From Triangularia verruculosa (lineage: Eukaryota > Ascomycota > Sordariomycetes > Sordariales > Podosporaceae): 64,000 nt of DNA. The notes under the pieces are model-generated. The model did not search any database, had not been told where the DNA came from, and saw only the letters and a program-made list of their open reading frames with translations. The translations under genes and the position numbers were made by a program. This document shows, in pieces, positions 21,489-33,899 of this stretch. The first letter of the stretch is position 1. Every line of letters starts with the position of its first letter. The stretch lies in the NCBI GenBank assembly GCA_033296885.1, contig MU864002.1:40290-104289 (forward strand), in the 5' to 3' direction.

Positions 21489-22814
21489 CTAATCCAGGAC
21501 ATTCAACTTCCTCCTCACCGGATCAAAATCCGTATTAAACTGATACTTCCCATCTCCCACCATCCTTTCCTCGCTGCTCACTCTCTCCAAGTCAATCTCC
21601 TTCGCCATCGCATTCAAGAAATTGCAGATAGGCTTGGGATGCCACCTCCCACCACCAATCTCAAACCAGGACAAATGCCCACCCAACGACGTCGTACAAA
21701 GAACCGTATACGGATTCACGGCAAATTCTTGGTAGGGAATAGCTTCCCTGACAGCAATCGGATCGTCAAGCGCAGAGATGGCCAAGAAAGGGATGCGAAT
21801 AGCGAGAATAGCATCACAAGACGAGGCATCCCGGTAGTAGGCATTCTCCGTTGGGTACCCCCAGGTGACCGTCTGGACTGCCCGGTCGAATTCGTGGAGG
21901 TAGGTGACGTTTTGGACGCGGTCGTAGTCGACGTTGGTGTATTTCAGGATTTGATCTTTGTGTTGCTCGAAGAGCTTTTTGAGGTTATCTATACTCATGT
22001 CAGTATTCTCATCCATAATGAGGGAAGAAAAGGTAAACTTACTCCCCATAACCTTGGAATACACCTCCTTCCCCAACCACGTCCTTTGAAGCCCCTTGTT
22101 CGAGACCTCCAAGTCGTACGGGTTGCTCACGGCAATCGCTGCCTTGAGAGGGCAGTTCGCTCCCTCCTCGCCGACGTAATTGGTCATGATATTGGCACCA
22201 AGAGAAAACCCAATCCCGAACAGGGGGCGGTTAGGAAATGTTTTCCTCGCCCATTTGACGAACTGCCTCACGTCCCAGGTCGCGCGAGCGTTGAAAAGGA
22301 GACCGCTGGTGATCTTGCTGTTGGCGCAGCCTCGGGCATTGACTACGGCTACTTCCCAGTCATTGCTGTTGAGAACCAAAGGGGCGATGGCGTGGCGGAG
22401 GTAGATTTCGTGAGATCCACCGGATAAGCCGTGAAGCGCAATAAGCATCGGCTTGGTGTCGTCACTTCCAATCCCGTCAAACTCCGGCTCCGAGAAGAAA
22501 GCTGTTCTTGGCGGGAGTTCCTGATCGAAATCCTGGTGTGGAGGGACGACGAAATCAACGGCAAAGGTGCCGGCGTAGGTCTTGTGGTCGGCGTCAAAGA
22601 TCTTGCGCTTGTAGTAGATTTGGGGGCCGTGTTCTTTTACGGCGGTGTACATTGTCTGAAGGTGGCCATTGAACAGCAGCGGGTTCATTTGACATTTTGG
22701 TGCAGAAGCCTCGACGACCTTGAGGAGGTCGGTTTGAGAGCCATCTTTCTTGGTGAGAGGTAGGGGTGTGGTTGCGTGGGCAAAATCGATTTTGGCGCGG
22801 CCGAACCAGTCCAT
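21489..22814 (-). CDS. Alpha/beta hydrolase, Eht1/Eeb1-like (ABHD1/3 family)
   Basis: Serine hydrolase or acyltransferase of the family that includes yeast medium-chain fatty acid ethyl ester synthases/esterases Eht1 and Eeb1. Two exons, complement(21489..21988, 22043..22814), give 423 residues. The 54-base intron (GTAAGT...TATAG, branch TACTGAC) is in frame and stop-free. The start is MDWFGRAKIDF at 22814. Signatures are: NPLLFNGHLQTMY near the N-terminus, LIALHGLSGGSHEIYLR with the oxyanion HG, ARGCANSKITSGLLFNA, the nucleophile elbow GIGFSLGANIMTNY (Ser in GFSLG), the acid in LDDPIA and the His in SLGGHLSWFE. No signal peptide or obvious membrane helix. The substrate (ethyl ester, monoacylglycerol or other) cannot be told. 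Confidence 0.92.
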   Translation of the reverse strand: MDWFGRAKIDFAHATTPLPLTKKDGSQTDLLKVVEASAPKCQMNPLLFNGHLQTMYTAVKEHGPQIYYKRKIFDADHKTYAGTFAVDFVVPPHQDFDQELPPRTAFFSEPEFDGIGSDDTKPMLIALHGLSGGSHEIYLRHAIAPLVLNSNDWEVAVVNARGCANSKITSGLLFNARATWDVRQFVKWARKTFPNRPLFGIGFSLGANIMTNYVGEEGANCPLKAAIAVSNPYDLEVSNKGLQRTWLGKEVYSKVMGSKFTFSSLIMDENTDMSIDNLKKLFEQHKDQILKYTNVDYDRVQNVTYLHEFDRAVQTVTWGYPTENAYYRDASSCDAILAIRIPFLAISALDDPIAVREAIPYQEFAVNPYTVLCTTSLGGHLSWFEIGGGRWHPKPICNFLNAMAKEIDLERVSSEERMVGDGKYQFNTDFDPVRRKLNVLD

Positions 22815-24543
22815 AGCTTTTGCGGAGGGCCGGAGCCGGAGGAGACGGGAGGTTGGGCGGAGGGGGGACAGTGTGGCCGGATAGGACGGACTTGAATGAG
22901 GAAAAGGAGGTATGAAGCAGACGTGAAGTGAAGGTAGTGAAGATATAAAACTTAAGGGACCGGACTATAAGGCCAAGACTGCGGGATGGAACCCCGTTTG
23001 GGAAGCTGGTGGAGATCAAAATGGCAAGGAGTTAAAGTTGGAGATGGGAGTTTATATAGATTTGGAAAATGCGTGTATAAATTTAGTAGGTGGTCCTATG
23101 TCTATGAAAAATACGTGGTGGAACAGAAGGAGATGAGTCAAAATGATATGGGAAACGGCCAGTCTTTGGACATTATGCAGGTCTTGATGCTGGTCTGAGT
23201 ACGTCGTCCCTGGTTCTAGAAGGGGCAAGTGCCGAGGCACGTTATGGGGCAAACCCGTCACTGGTGTTCAGTCTCGGTGCCAGGATTAGATGTCGATATC
23301 AGATATCGATAAGAGCGTTGTGGATGTGTTTCGACAAGTTCCTAGCCGATTAAAAAGATCCGGTATCTCCTGGCTTTAAACAGCGTATGATTAGCAGGTT
23401 TTCCTTCAGTCATCGTCTCCAAGAAAAATAAGTGGACAAGCATGCAAGAGGCGGACTCTCCAATCGCAACAGGAACCTTATATTTTGTAGCACCCAAAGG
23501 ATGGCCAGACCGTCCGAACTTTGGTGGATCCTCCCGAACTGTCCCACCATCCCAAACAGCGGGGCAGTTGAGACTTCAGATCTGGCAAAGGGGCAAGTTG
23601 GTTGTTGCTGATTGCAGAAAGAACACCTCTTTGGGCAATATCGGACTCTGACTTCTTAAAGACTTGAAACAAGACCCAACCCTATAAGCTCAAGAACCCT
23701 GATGAACAAGTCACATTTTCCCCCCTGCCTGATTCGTCACCTTAAAAAGAGAAAAACCCACACCCAATAGCTACCCCGCCAGAAACTAGCAACAACATCT
23801 CGAGCTGTGTTGACTGCCCGTAGCTCTTGTGTTCTACCAACCCAATTCCGACAGCAGTAGCAGCAGCAGCCTTGCGGGAAGAGAGGGGTAAATTCATTTG
23901 ATCGCCCATTCCTTTGCCTGTCGCTTCCAGCCTGAACATCCAGCTGGAAACCCGGGGTAGGCACACCCTTTGTCCACCATCATTGGCCTCCTCCCGTTGA
24001 CGAGCCGGCTAGGCAGCAAACGTCTTATACACCGGTATGTATGTCAGACTCGAGCGCAGTAGCTCAACGCCCCCATCATCACCTGCCACCAATATCGTCT
24101 TGTCTTTTCTTTGACTGGTGCCTTTTGTTGTTTGCTTTACAAGTATCTCAGTTGGGGGTACTGTCTTGCAATATTTATATCACTCCCTTGGATCACTGTT
24201 ATTCTCATCATTCTTCAAGACTGGCCACGGTCATCTACACCTCAAGATGCCGGCGTGGTACCGGTTGTTTGGGGGCCTCTACTATGGTCTAGGGGCTCTT
24301 CATTTCACCGTTGGCCTATCACAGGAGAGTCTGGACTATGGGTATGCTCCGGTCTATCACAAATCACTCCGATGAAACGATGCGCACCTCGGCCATTTCG
24401 TGCTGTGCCCCAGCCTTCAACGCTATTATGTTTTCCTTATGAACTCATGACTCCGTTCATCGATCTTTGTTGCCTCTGAGGCTACCTGCTAACAAAATGC
24501 CAGTTCCGTATCCAGCCTCACACAAACCATCAACATAGCCAAC
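22815..24543. other. Divergent intergenic region, hydrolase / M16 protease
   Basis: 1.7 kb without a supportable gene. Near 24247 a 42-codon ATG frame (MPAWYRLFGGLYYG...) lies in what may be the leader of the protease transcript. It is too short to call a gene. Confidence 0.45.
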
Positions 24544-27500
24544 ATGACTGAAACACAAAAACCACGGTTCCGCAAGGTCCAGAGCTTTCAGTCCGACTAT
24601 GCCCCTACTGGTATCACCCAGTATGTCTCCGAACGCAGTGGCATGCAGGTCATTGTGGCCGACCGCAAGGGCCCCAAGGTCAATGGCTACTTCACGCTAG
24701 CCACCGAAATCTTTGATGACTCTGGCGCGCCACACACCCTTGAGCACTTGGTGTTCATGGGCTCCAAGAGCTACAAATACAAGGGCCTGCTCGACAAGCT
24801 CGCTGGCCGGGCTTACTCAAACACCAACGCTTGGACTGCCGTTGACCACACCGCTTACACCCTCGAGACAGCCGGTTGGGACGGCTTTGCTCAGATTTTG
24901 CCTGTTTACCTCGAGCATGTCATTCTCCCTAACATCACAGATGATGCTTGCGTGACCGAGGTTCACCACATTGATGGCGAGGGCAATGATGCCGGTGTTG
25001 TCTATTCTGAGATGCAGGCTCTCCAGTATAGCAGCTCCGAGTTGATGGATCTCCAGGCTCGTCGGTTGTTGTATCCTGAGAATATTGGTTTCAGGTACGA
25101 GACCGGTGGTATGATGGAGGCGCTGAGGGTCTTGACCCCTGAGAGGATTCGCGATTTCCACAAGGCGATGTACCAGCCTCAGAATTTGGCTATCATCATC
25201 ACTGGTGAGGCTGATCATGATGATTTGTTGAAGATTTTGGATAAGTTTGAGGAGAGCATTAAGGACGATATTCCACCGCCAAACCCCAACTTCAAGCGGT
25301 AAGCACTGACTATCAAATATCTTTGAGTTACACTAATGCGTGTACCAGCCCCTTCGTTGACTCGGCTCAACCGCCTCCCCTTGAAAACACCATCGTACAG
25401 ACCGTCGAGTTCCCTGAGGAAGATGAATCCACCGGCGAGATTCTAGTGGCTTTCTTCGGACCCAGCTGCATCGACCAGATCGAGGGCACAGCGATCAACA
25501 TCCTGATGACCTACCTCTGCGGCTCCTCAGTATCGATCATCGAAAATACCATGGTTGAGAGAGAGCAGTTGGCCAGTTCCGTTTCGTACTGGTGGGACTC
25601 GAGGCCAAACTCCGTCATTTGGTTCCAGCCAACTGGTGTTGCCACCGAGAAGCTTGCTTTTGTCGAGCAGCGCCTGATTGGTCTCCTCAAGGAAGTTGCC
25701 TCGAAACCTCTTGATATGAACTACATCAACGAGTGCCTTCAGCGTGAGAAGCGCCAAGTCAAGCTTCAGGCCGAAGCCTCTGAGCAGTTTTATGCCAGCA
25801 ACATCATTACTGATTATTTGTTTGGCAAGCGGGACGGCTCTACTCTGAGAGACCTTGAGACTCTGAAGGAGTACGATGTGCTCGAGATGTGGACTGATGA
25901 ACAGTGGAGGGCCTTCCTCAGGAAGTGGATTTCCGATGCCCACCATGTTTCTATTCTCGGAAAGCCATCGCATGAGCTCGCCAAGAAGCTCAAGGCTGGT
26001 GAAGAGGAGAGAATCGCCAAGAGAAAAGAGGAGCTTGGAAAGGAAGGCCTCGAGGCTCTCAAGAACAAGCTCGAGACTGCCAAGCAGAACAACGAGAAGC
26101 CGATCCCTCCTGATGTCCTGGATCAGTGGCCGGTTCCTGGCACCGAGTCAATTCACTTTATTGAAAGTCTGACCGCAAGATCAGGAAATGCCCGCTCTCT
26201 CGGTGCTTCAGACAACAAAGCTCAGAAGATCATCGACGCTGCCCCTCAAGGCAAGCCCCTTTTCGTGCAGTTCGAGGACGTACCCTCCAACTTTGTCCAT
26301 CTCACCCTCCACGTCGGGCTTTCCGAGACAGCAGTCAAGTACAAGCCCCTCCTTTCTCTCTTCACCGACAACTTCTTCAACTCTCCCGTTATTCGCGATG
26401 GAAAGCGTCTCGAGTTTGAGGAAGTCGTCAAACAACTCGAAAAGGACACGATTAGCTACCACATCAGCTCTGCTAGTAGACTAAGCGATTATGAGGGTCT
26501 GGCTATCCAATTTCAGGTAGACCCGGAAAAGTACACAACCATCATCGACTGGCTGAGAACTCTCATGTTTGACATTGTCTTTGACCCCGTCCGGATCAAG
26601 GCTGCAATTGTTAAGGCGTTGGCTGATATCCCTGAGCTCAAGCGTGATGGAAGGACCATGGCTCAGGAAGTCGATATGGCCATCCACTTCCGCCCCGAGG
26701 CTTATCTTTCTGCGAGGCGTACCCTCGTCAAGGCGGTTTACCTCCGTCGTCTCAAGAAGCTCCTAGAGAAGGAGCCCGAAACCGTCCTCGGTTGGTTCGA
26801 AGAGCTCCGGAAATCGCTCTTCTCCTTCCAAAACCTTCGCGTTCTTGTCACAGCCGACGTCGCCAAACTGCAAAATCCAGTCGCAGCCTGGGATGCCCTA
26901 ACCTCCCACCCCGACCTCAACCCCACCAACAACATCCTCCCCATCGTCAAGTTATCAGCCATGCTCTCCCCCGAAGGCCAAAACCCCGGTTCCCACGGCG
27001 CAGTCATCATCCCAATGACCACCCTCGACAGTTCCTACTCCGTCTCCACCACCTCAGGCCTCTCCTCCTATTCCTCCCCCCTACTCCCCGCCTTCCTCGT
27101 CGCGCAAGCCTACCTCGAAGCAGTCGAAGGACCCCTCTGGAACGCCGTCCGCGGCAACGGCCTCGCTTACGGCGTGTCATTCTCTCGCGAGATCGACGGC
27201 GGATACCTCCAGTTCAAGGTCTACCGCTCTCCCGACGCGTCCAAGGCCATCGAAGCATCCCGCGCAACGGTTGCCAAATTGGCATCTGGAGAGGAACCCC
27301 TTGATAGGCATTTGATCGAGGGAGCAGTGAGCAGCATTGTCTTTGGGGTAGCGGATGAACAGTCCACTATGACGGCGGCGGCGCAGCAGAATTACATGAT
27401 ATCTGTGGTCAGGGGGCTGGAGCATGGGTGGAATAAGAAGATTTTGAGCAAGGTTAGGGAGGTGACGGAGGAGGAGATTAGGAAGGTGATGAAGGAGGTG

Positions 27501-27800
27501 ATTTTGCCTGTTTTTGAGGCGGGCAGGAGTAACGTGGTGGTTACTTGTGCGCCGATTATGGAGGAGGTATGTTGCCCGTATCTTGGGTTTTGAAGATGGA
27601 GATACTAACAAGTTGTATAGAATATCGTCAAGACGCTCTCGGAGAGGGGCTACAAGACGGAAGTAAAGACGCTGACGGACTTTTACGACGATTACGGTCT
27701 CAAGGCTGGTGAGGATGAGGAAGAGGAGGAAGAGGAGGATGAAGATGAGGATATGAGCGATGGGTCGTATGAGAGTGGTTCGGAGGAGGATGACCTTTAG
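24544..27800 (+). CDS. M16C-type zinc metalloprotease (YOL098C/Mug138-like)
   Basis: Large M16 metalloprotease related to yeast YOL098C and fission yeast Mug138, whose substrates are poorly known. Three exons, 24544..25298, 25349..27566 and 27621..27800, give 1050 residues. Introns are 50 and 54 bases; the second (GTATGTT...GTATAG, branch TACTAAC) leads into a 60-codon last exon. The inverted zinc motif is H64-T-L-E67-H68 in GAPHTLEHLVFMGSKSY; the downstream Glu ligand is in VVYSEMQ. Residues 440-760 are the degenerate C-terminal M16 half, and WNAVRGNGLAYGVSFSREI is the paired R/Y block. The last exon ends in an acidic tail (EDEEEEEEEDEDEDMSDGSYESGSEEDDL). There is no matrix-targeting sequence, so it is probably cytosolic, unlike CYM1 upstream. 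Confidence 0.94.
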
Positions 27801-28116
27801 AGGGAGTATTCTTGAAGAACTGGGGAGTGATACAAGATAGATAGAAAGAAAATTGCGAATATCAATATTTTCTTTTTCTTGGCATGATGATAATGCTTGA
27901 TTTTATGCTCTTCTGAACAAAATGAACTTTACTACCTCTCTAGAGAGGGTATTGAATCCCTAACTGGTACTGGCTGACTGTAATAATAAAACGCAACAAG
28001 TCTTGACCAACCGAATTCCCAAACGCCAATGCTATGCATATTTTCTGGCCGAAATAAAACCAAAGCAAACACAAGTCAAACAGACAAAACCCCCCCACCC
28101 CTATATTTTTCCACAT
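27801..28116. other. Convergent intergenic region
   Basis: About 315 bases between two convergent genes. A/T-rich, no gene seen. Confidence 0.4.
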
Positions 28117-29904
28117 CTAAGCCTTCGTCGACATCCCCATCAACGCCTCGACCGCTCGTTTCGCCGCCTGCTGCTGCGCCTCTTGATCTCTCGTAATGGT
28201 GAGGTTCCCCAGCTCGCACCAGTTGTTCACGGGCTATATTTCTCACTTGTCATTACCCCATCCATACACCAGTCACATAAACATCAGGAAAACTTACCAA
28301 ACAACTCAAGTACTTGCACCACCCGCAAACCTTGTGGTGAATATAAAAATTATTCAGCAGCAGCACAAACACCACCAGCACCAAAATCAGCGCCCCCACT
28401 CTAATCAGCCACCACCCCCACCACAGCGGCTTCCTCCCCTTGAAGAACCCCACGGGATTCTTAAAAAACGGCGGGACGGTCCCCTGACTGAGGAAACCGC
28501 TCGAGACTTGAGAGTTGGCGTAGGGGACGTCACTCTCCCCGATCCGGCGGCGCAAGCTGTTGGGGGAGTGTAAAATGCAGATTCCAAGAGCCAATCCCAT
28601 CAGGAACCCCCCGATATGCGAAAAGTTGTCCAATCCCGGGAGGAGGCCGAGGACGAGGGAGATGATGATGTCGATGAAGAGGTACATCAAGTCTTTGGTG
28701 GGATTTACACGGTCTTTCCAGCTGTACAACAAATCCAGAAAGGTAAGCGCGATGATTCCAAAGAGGGAGCCAGAAGCGCCCGTCGAGGCGATGCCAGTGG
28801 CGGCAAAGTTTCCTCCCATTACGAACCCGAATATCCCGGCCGACATGTACACTATAAAGAACCGGATCGAGCCGATGGACTTCTCCATGTCGCGACCTAG
28901 TGTGAGCTGGAGTAACATGTTGAACCCAATGTGAATGAGTCCGGCGTGGAGGAAGATGGGAACGATGAATCGGAACCATTGGTTCGGTTCTGGCTTTTGG
29001 TCCAGCGAGGCGCCGGGTTGGTAGGCTGGTTCAGGGACGCCGCCGAAGCCGCAGAGGTCGGACAAGGTGCAAGAGTTGTCTGGAGTGCCGGGTTCGTTGG
29101 TGGTGGACCAGGGGCAGGGCCAGGAGATGGGTTCGGTGGCGTCCTGGATCGACTTGACGTTGTGCATGCAAGGGACGAAGCGGGCGCCCATGTTGATGAG
29201 GACGTAGGGCGAGGGGCCGATCATGGGGTTGAATTGGGGTTTTATCATTATTGGGGAGCCGGTCATTGTGCCTGGGAATCATGTCAGTGGTGGTGTCTGT
29301 GGTGGTGATGATTAAAAAGGGGGGGCTTACCGTTCTTTACTAGTTCGCCGATAAACACAGCTACTTGGACAATCGTAAAGAAGTACACCACCAGCGGGAT
29401 CTTCTTCTTTCCTGATCCTAACATGCCTAGCTCCCCTAACCTCACCCGCCCCTTACTTGGTGGTTTAGTAGGCGGCTGTTGCGCAGCATCGTACACATGG
29501 TCTTGCATCTCAATGTTTGGGTATTGCGACGGCTGCTTCTGCAAGTTGTCCCGCAGCGGAATGTCATCTGAGGCATGATTGTAAGCAGGCATTTCATCAG
29601 AGGGCACCCGCGATAAGGGGCGGTAGCTCGTGTCTTGCTGACTTAGGCGGCGGTGGTGGCTAGCTGACGGTTGCGCCGGATAGACATGATCGTCGAAGAC
29701 GGTCTCGAAAGGTGAAGGAGACGACGACACACCTTGCCCTTTCCCGGATGATGACGATGCGAGGTTCTGGTGTGAACTGTAGGCCGGGGCGGGCGCCGAG
29801 TAAGCTGACTCTGGGTAGGGGGTTTGGCTGCCGCCCGAGTAGTAACCGTTGTCGTTCTGGTTGTGGTGCCGGGACGTCTGACTGTAATATTCGTTGGACG
29901 CCAT
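28117..29904 (-). CDS. Rhomboid family intramembrane serine protease
   Basis: Membrane-embedded protease that cleaves transmembrane helices. Three exons, complement(28117..28233, 28298..29271, 29331..29904), give 554 residues. The introns are 64 bases (28234-28297) and 59 bases (29272-29330). The catalytic dyad is visible: Ser358 in STGASGSLFG and His410 in NFSHIGGFLMG, with the family HIGFNML block in an earlier helix. The first 165 residues are disordered (Tyr/Ser/Gln/Pro-rich), followed by a helix (IPLVVYFFTIVQVAVFIGEL), a Cys-rich lumenal loop with several Cys, the six-helix core and a last helix (WWLIRVGALILVLVVFVLLL). The final 39-residue exon carries NNWCELGNLTITRDQE. This layout suits a secretory-pathway rhomboid rather than the mitochondrial Pcp1 that cuts MGM1. 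Confidence 0.93.
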
Positions 29905-31878
29905 GGTGGGCGATTTTTATGTGGTTGGGGGCTCCAGAGCGTAAAAGCAGGAGAGCCAAATCGCGGCGCAGCAGCAGGTCGCAAAAGGGGGTTCGGCTCG
30001 TAGTGATCGGGATCGGGAGGGTTTTGTTTCGTGTGAACAAGGGGTTTGTTGCCGTGAGTTAATAGCAGCTACAAAAGACTGGCGGGTGGTCCAGCGAGCG
30101 AACCCAGGCCCGTTTTGTGTTGTTGGTTTGTTGATTTTTTGTTCGATTGTCAGGAAGGAATTGGGAAACTGTCAATTGAGAGGCGTGGATCCCCTTCTGT
30201 CGTGTTTCGGCAAAGCGGGAGCAGGGATCTCCGAGTGTCTGGGGTTTGGGGAGGAGGGGAAATTGCGTCGCAATGTTCCCCAAGTGTTCCAACTTTCTAG
30301 CGTGAAGACTTCCGAATTCTTTGGGGATGACGATGATGAGAGATGCTCGACAGCTTTCAAGTAGTATTTCGAGCCCCAAAGGTCCAGGCCAAACGCCGCA
30401 CAGGTCGTCTCACGGCTGCAGAAGCCCAGAAGGTCGAGTGAAGTTTAAAATGTTGATATTGATGATGGATATCGACATGTGCCAGTCGTGGAATGATGAA
30501 GAGACTTGGAATGCGCAAACGCAGAGAAGGGAGAAGGAAATGAATTTCCCGCAAAAACTCGAGGAAATAAATTCAGCTGCCGGGTTTCCAGCTTTATCAG
30601 GCGATCAGGCGCCGTTTACGAAGACCCTGTGTGATCAAATCAATGGGCTCAGCTTCACGCTTTAAACGACGCGGCCACACACGCTGACGTCTCCCCGCCA
30701 AGGGCTCCAACCAGCCGGCGCGGCAGCGGGCAAGAGCTTAGAAGGGTCCGGAGATCAGTGGAGAAAGAGAGGCGGCTGTGCTCAAAGTCCATGGACCTTT
30801 GTGCGTGTTCACCAGTCCTTTTTGATTCGTATTATTCGCAAGAGACTGGAGGCCGCCACAGATTCTAAGAATGACCGAGAAAGTGTTCTGTTTTTGGAAA
30901 CAGGGCCATAGCATGGTGTATCTTGCCGCCCAAGATCGGATGGTCCACCCTCTCTGTGTCCTGCGGGGTTTCATCCTGAGCAGCTATGACGAAACTGTTA
31001 GGTTTTCTGGGGATGATTGTGTTGATCCTCCTTTCAGACAGATTCATGTGCCTAGCCATCCAAACTGATTGCTAGGACATGTTCGTCTAAGCTGCACTCA
31101 TAACTTGTATCAAAGCTCTCTTGGAGAGGAACAGTGAGCCCCCCTCGATTCATCTTCAGCCGCAGAGGTGACGTATGTATATCGGAGCACTAGCAGGCTC
31201 GAGAATAAGCCACCTCATGGCCCCGGGGTATAACTTGCATCTAGAAGCCATCTCGGGAGAAAGTCCGAGCCCTCATGAGGGGAGGGGAGAACCAAGCTTT
31301 GAGGCCTATCCATAAGCTTAAACGTGCCAACGGCGCAGCCTCCTTCGCTAACATTTGGAGATCGCCCAATTCTCTTGGCGGTTGCACCACATGAATGTTG
31401 TTGAAGTAGGTAGTGTACACACAATTGGGTTTGCCTCGACCCCTAAGTATCAAATACATCCAGCCCAGACCGTGCGCGTAAGGCCATTGAAGGAGCATGA
31501 ATGGGTGCTGGTATGCTATGCCTTGTAGCTACAAAATAGAGTCCACTCAGCATTCACGACCTACCGTACGTATCATCGTATCGAATGTGATCCTTCAAAT
31601 GTCTATCAACCACTGACTTTGATATCCGAAGGCCTGGCTTGTCAATGACTTACACCTCTCACTGAATGGTACCTGCCAAGAAGGATGGTTGGACCGATAA
31701 GATGAGGAAAAGACCCACTGTATTTTTTAGAGCTGTCGCATCCCGTGGTTCGCGATGCGCCGCTGGGGAGCTCTTTCCTCGAGAAAGCGACTTGCAATTG
31801 AGAGTTAAATACTGCCTTCTCAGAATATTTACGAACCTTAACTTTTCCCCGCTCACAACTTCACCTCACAACATCATC
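29905..31878. other. 2-kb intergenic region
   Basis: No supportable protein or RNA gene between the rhomboid start and the next plus-strand gene. Frames present are short and lack domains. The last 200 bases are A/C-rich, a likely leader. Confidence 0.45.
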
Positions 31879-32865
31879 ATGGCGAAGACCAAGAAATCCA
31901 ACACCAAGGCCAAGCCGGCGAAGGAGCCAAAGGCTTCCCAAGACAAAGTAACGAAGCCAAAGGCCGTTGAGAGCAAGGAAGAAAAGGGAAAGAAGGCTCA
32001 AGCCGTCCAAAAGGCTCTCGAGCAGGAGCAAAAGGCCGCCAAAGATGCCTCTTCATCATCCGAGTCCGACTCTGAGTCCGACTCCGACTCTAGCAGCTCA
32101 AGCGACTCCGATTCCGACTCTGATTCTGAGTCTGAAGAAGAGACCACCAAGCCCACTACCACCAATTCCTCCTCCCCCACCAAACCCTCAGAGAGCGCGC
32201 TCCACTCCGCCGATTTCATAGCTCTGGACTCGGACGAGTCCTCCTCTGAGAGCGACGACGACGACGACGACAAGAAAGACAAACCCCCAAGGAGAAACGA
32301 AAAATTCCGTCACAAGAAACCCACACAGGCCCCCTCAGCACCCCATCCCAGCGGCCTCCCCCGTCTTGAGCGCCGGCGCCAAAAGTTTATCGACACAGAG
32401 CTCCGCAAGATCCGCATGCGCCATGGCGTCCCCGTCGACGACGAGACCCCCCACCCGGGTGTCGACAAGGAATTCGCCCTCTGGTTCGAGAAATTCGACG
32501 TAATGTGGGCGAAGAACGCCGAAAAGAGGGAGCAGCGTAAGGAAGCCAAAAAGGCCCAGCGGGTGAGGGCCGTCGCCAAGAGAATGGAAAAGAAGGCGTT
32601 GAAGGCGGCCGAGAGGGAGGCGAAGGCGGAGCAGAAGAATGAAAACAGGAAGGCATTGGGTCTGCCGGAGAAGGAAATCCCAAAGGTCATGACGAAGACG
32701 GAGAAGAAGAAGGTTAGAAAGGCTGCCCTCAAGGCGGAGGGAAAGACACTTAGCGAGGAGAAGAAGGCGAATAAGGCTAGGAAGGCGAGGAAGACTGCCG
32801 AGAGAAAGGTGGCTTGGAAGGAGGCGAAGAAGGCCAAGAGGGCTAAGAAGGAGTCGAAGAAATAG
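31879..32865 (+). CDS. Ser/Asp-repeat, Lys/Ala-rich uncharacterised protein
   Basis: No family recognised. Single exon, 328 residues, starting at MAKTKKSNTK (ATCATCATGG context); an open upstream extension with an unlikely composition was not used. Residues 1-60 are Lys/Ala-rich. Residues about 58-95 are alternating Ser-Asp/Glu (ESDSESDSDSSSSSDSDSDSDSE), a pattern typical of casein kinase II targets in nucleolar proteins. A second acidic patch is SDESSSESDDDDDD. A compact segment follows, about 185-230 (LPRLERRRQKFIDTELRKIRMRHGVPVDDETPHPGVDKEFALWFEKFD), which is the only part likely to fold. The last 100 residues are an almost uninterrupted Lys/Ala/Glu helix. A nucleolar or ribosome-related role is plausible from composition alone, not shown. 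Confidence 0.85.
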   Translation: MAKTKKSNTKAKPAKEPKASQDKVTKPKAVESKEEKGKKAQAVQKALEQEQKAAKDASSSSESDSESDSDSSSSSDSDSDSDSESEEETTKPTTTNSSSPTKPSESALHSADFIALDSDESSSESDDDDDDKKDKPPRRNEKFRHKKPTQAPSAPHPSGLPRLERRRQKFIDTELRKIRMRHGVPVDDETPHPGVDKEFALWFEKFDVMWAKNAEKREQRKEAKKAQRVRAVAKRMEKKALKAAEREAKAEQKNENRKALGLPEKEIPKVMTKTEKKKVRKAALKAEGKTLSEEKKANKARKARKTAERKVAWKEAKKAKRAKKESKK

Positions 32866-33245
32866 GGTGTTCTTTGGGCTTTGGGACTCGTGTAGAAGAT
32901 ATCATGATGCATTAGGAGAATAGTCGTAGACGTAATTGGAATCGACATATGCATACTTACCATTCCAAAACGGCCTTTGTCCCTCTTACCGTCGAAGCAA
33001 GCTTGTTCGGTCGTTCAACGACATATCCACCCGAACTTGAGCACACCAACAATAAATAGAACGGGACATTTCTTCTTCTTGTAACATGTCCAAAAATCCA
33101 ATTGGGACGCAATACACATGCAGCCGTTCCTATAACGCCTGCCCAAAGTTCAGAACAGCACCCCTCTCCTATCATACAGTGTTTGTACATCATATACAGC
33201 TCCGGCTCTTCTTGCCTCGAAACAGACATAGTCCCTCTCAGGAGT
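32866..33245. other. Convergent intergenic region
   Basis: 380 bases between convergent genes, no gene seen. Confidence 0.4.
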
Positions 33246-33899
33246 TCAGCTCTTCTTTTTCTCCTCCGGCTTCTCGTCCCCCTTCTTCTTCCCCCACCCA
33301 AACACCTCATTGATCTGCTCCATGATCAAATCCCCATACCCCTTCCCCTCGTCCAGCGCCTTCTTCTCCTCCTCCATTCTCCTCTCCTGCCAGCCCTCCT
33401 TTTCCCCACCCATCCACACCTTTGTGATTAGATTCTCCCCCTTCTTCCCCTCTTCTTCTTCCTCCGCCGCCTTGCCCTCCGCCATCCGCCTCCTCTCCCT
33501 CTCCTCCTTGATCAGCTGTTTTGTTCTCTGCGCCTGTTCCGGCAGGGGGTTGAGGATGGAGCTGGAGGAATTGGTGGAGAAGATGGAGTCGAGGCGGTCG
33601 TTGGTGCGCTGGTAGATGGACTTGCCGGTGTAGTCGTGGGCGAGGCCCGAGAAGGCGAGGTAGGCGCCGCCGTAGAAGAGGGCTTTTTGCCAGACGGGGG
33701 GATGGCGGTGGAAGTCGGGGAGGGCGGCGGCTAGTTTTGATTGGCGGCGGAGGACGAGGATGGCGGCGACGGAGGAGGCGGCGGCGAAGAGCTGGAGGTA
33801 GTGCTGGTAGGGAGGGGTGCCGTGGAATTTGTCGGCTGGGTTGGAAGGGGGGGGTGGGGTGGATGGGGGGGAGAGAGAGGAGGGTTCGGAGGCTGCCAT
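33246..33899 (-). CDS. Small uncharacterised membrane protein
   Basis: No family recognised. Single exon, 217 residues, starting at MAASEPSSLS. The first 25 residues are Ser/Pro-rich. Two hydrophobic segments follow: YLQLFAAASSVAAILVL (about 33-49) and ALFYGGAYLAFSGLA (about 73-87), separated by a basic loop with PDFHRHPP. The remainder is cytosol-like and highly charged: a Glu/Arg/Lys coil (LIKEERERRRMAEGKAAEEEEEGKKG), then a Lys-rich C-terminus ending GDEKPEEKKKS. The pattern resembles fungal mitochondrial or ER two-helix proteins, but no motif fixes this. It is divergent from TFIIE-alpha across about 610 bases. Confidence 0.8.
   Translation of the reverse strand: MAASEPSSLSPPSTPPPPSNPADKFHGTPPYQHYLQLFAAASSVAAILVLRRQSKLAAALPDFHRHPPVWQKALFYGGAYLAFSGLAHDYTGKSIYQRTNDRLDSIFSTNSSSSILNPLPEQAQRTKQLIKEERERRRMAEGKAAEEEEEGKKGENLITKVWMGGEKEGWQERRMEEEKKALDEGKGYGDLIMEQINEVFGWGKKKGDEKPEEKKKS

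Noticed and set aside
24247..24375. Short frame MPAWYRLFGGLYYG... before the second M16 protease
   Set aside because: Only 42 codons and in a likely leader; kept as a note, not as a gene.
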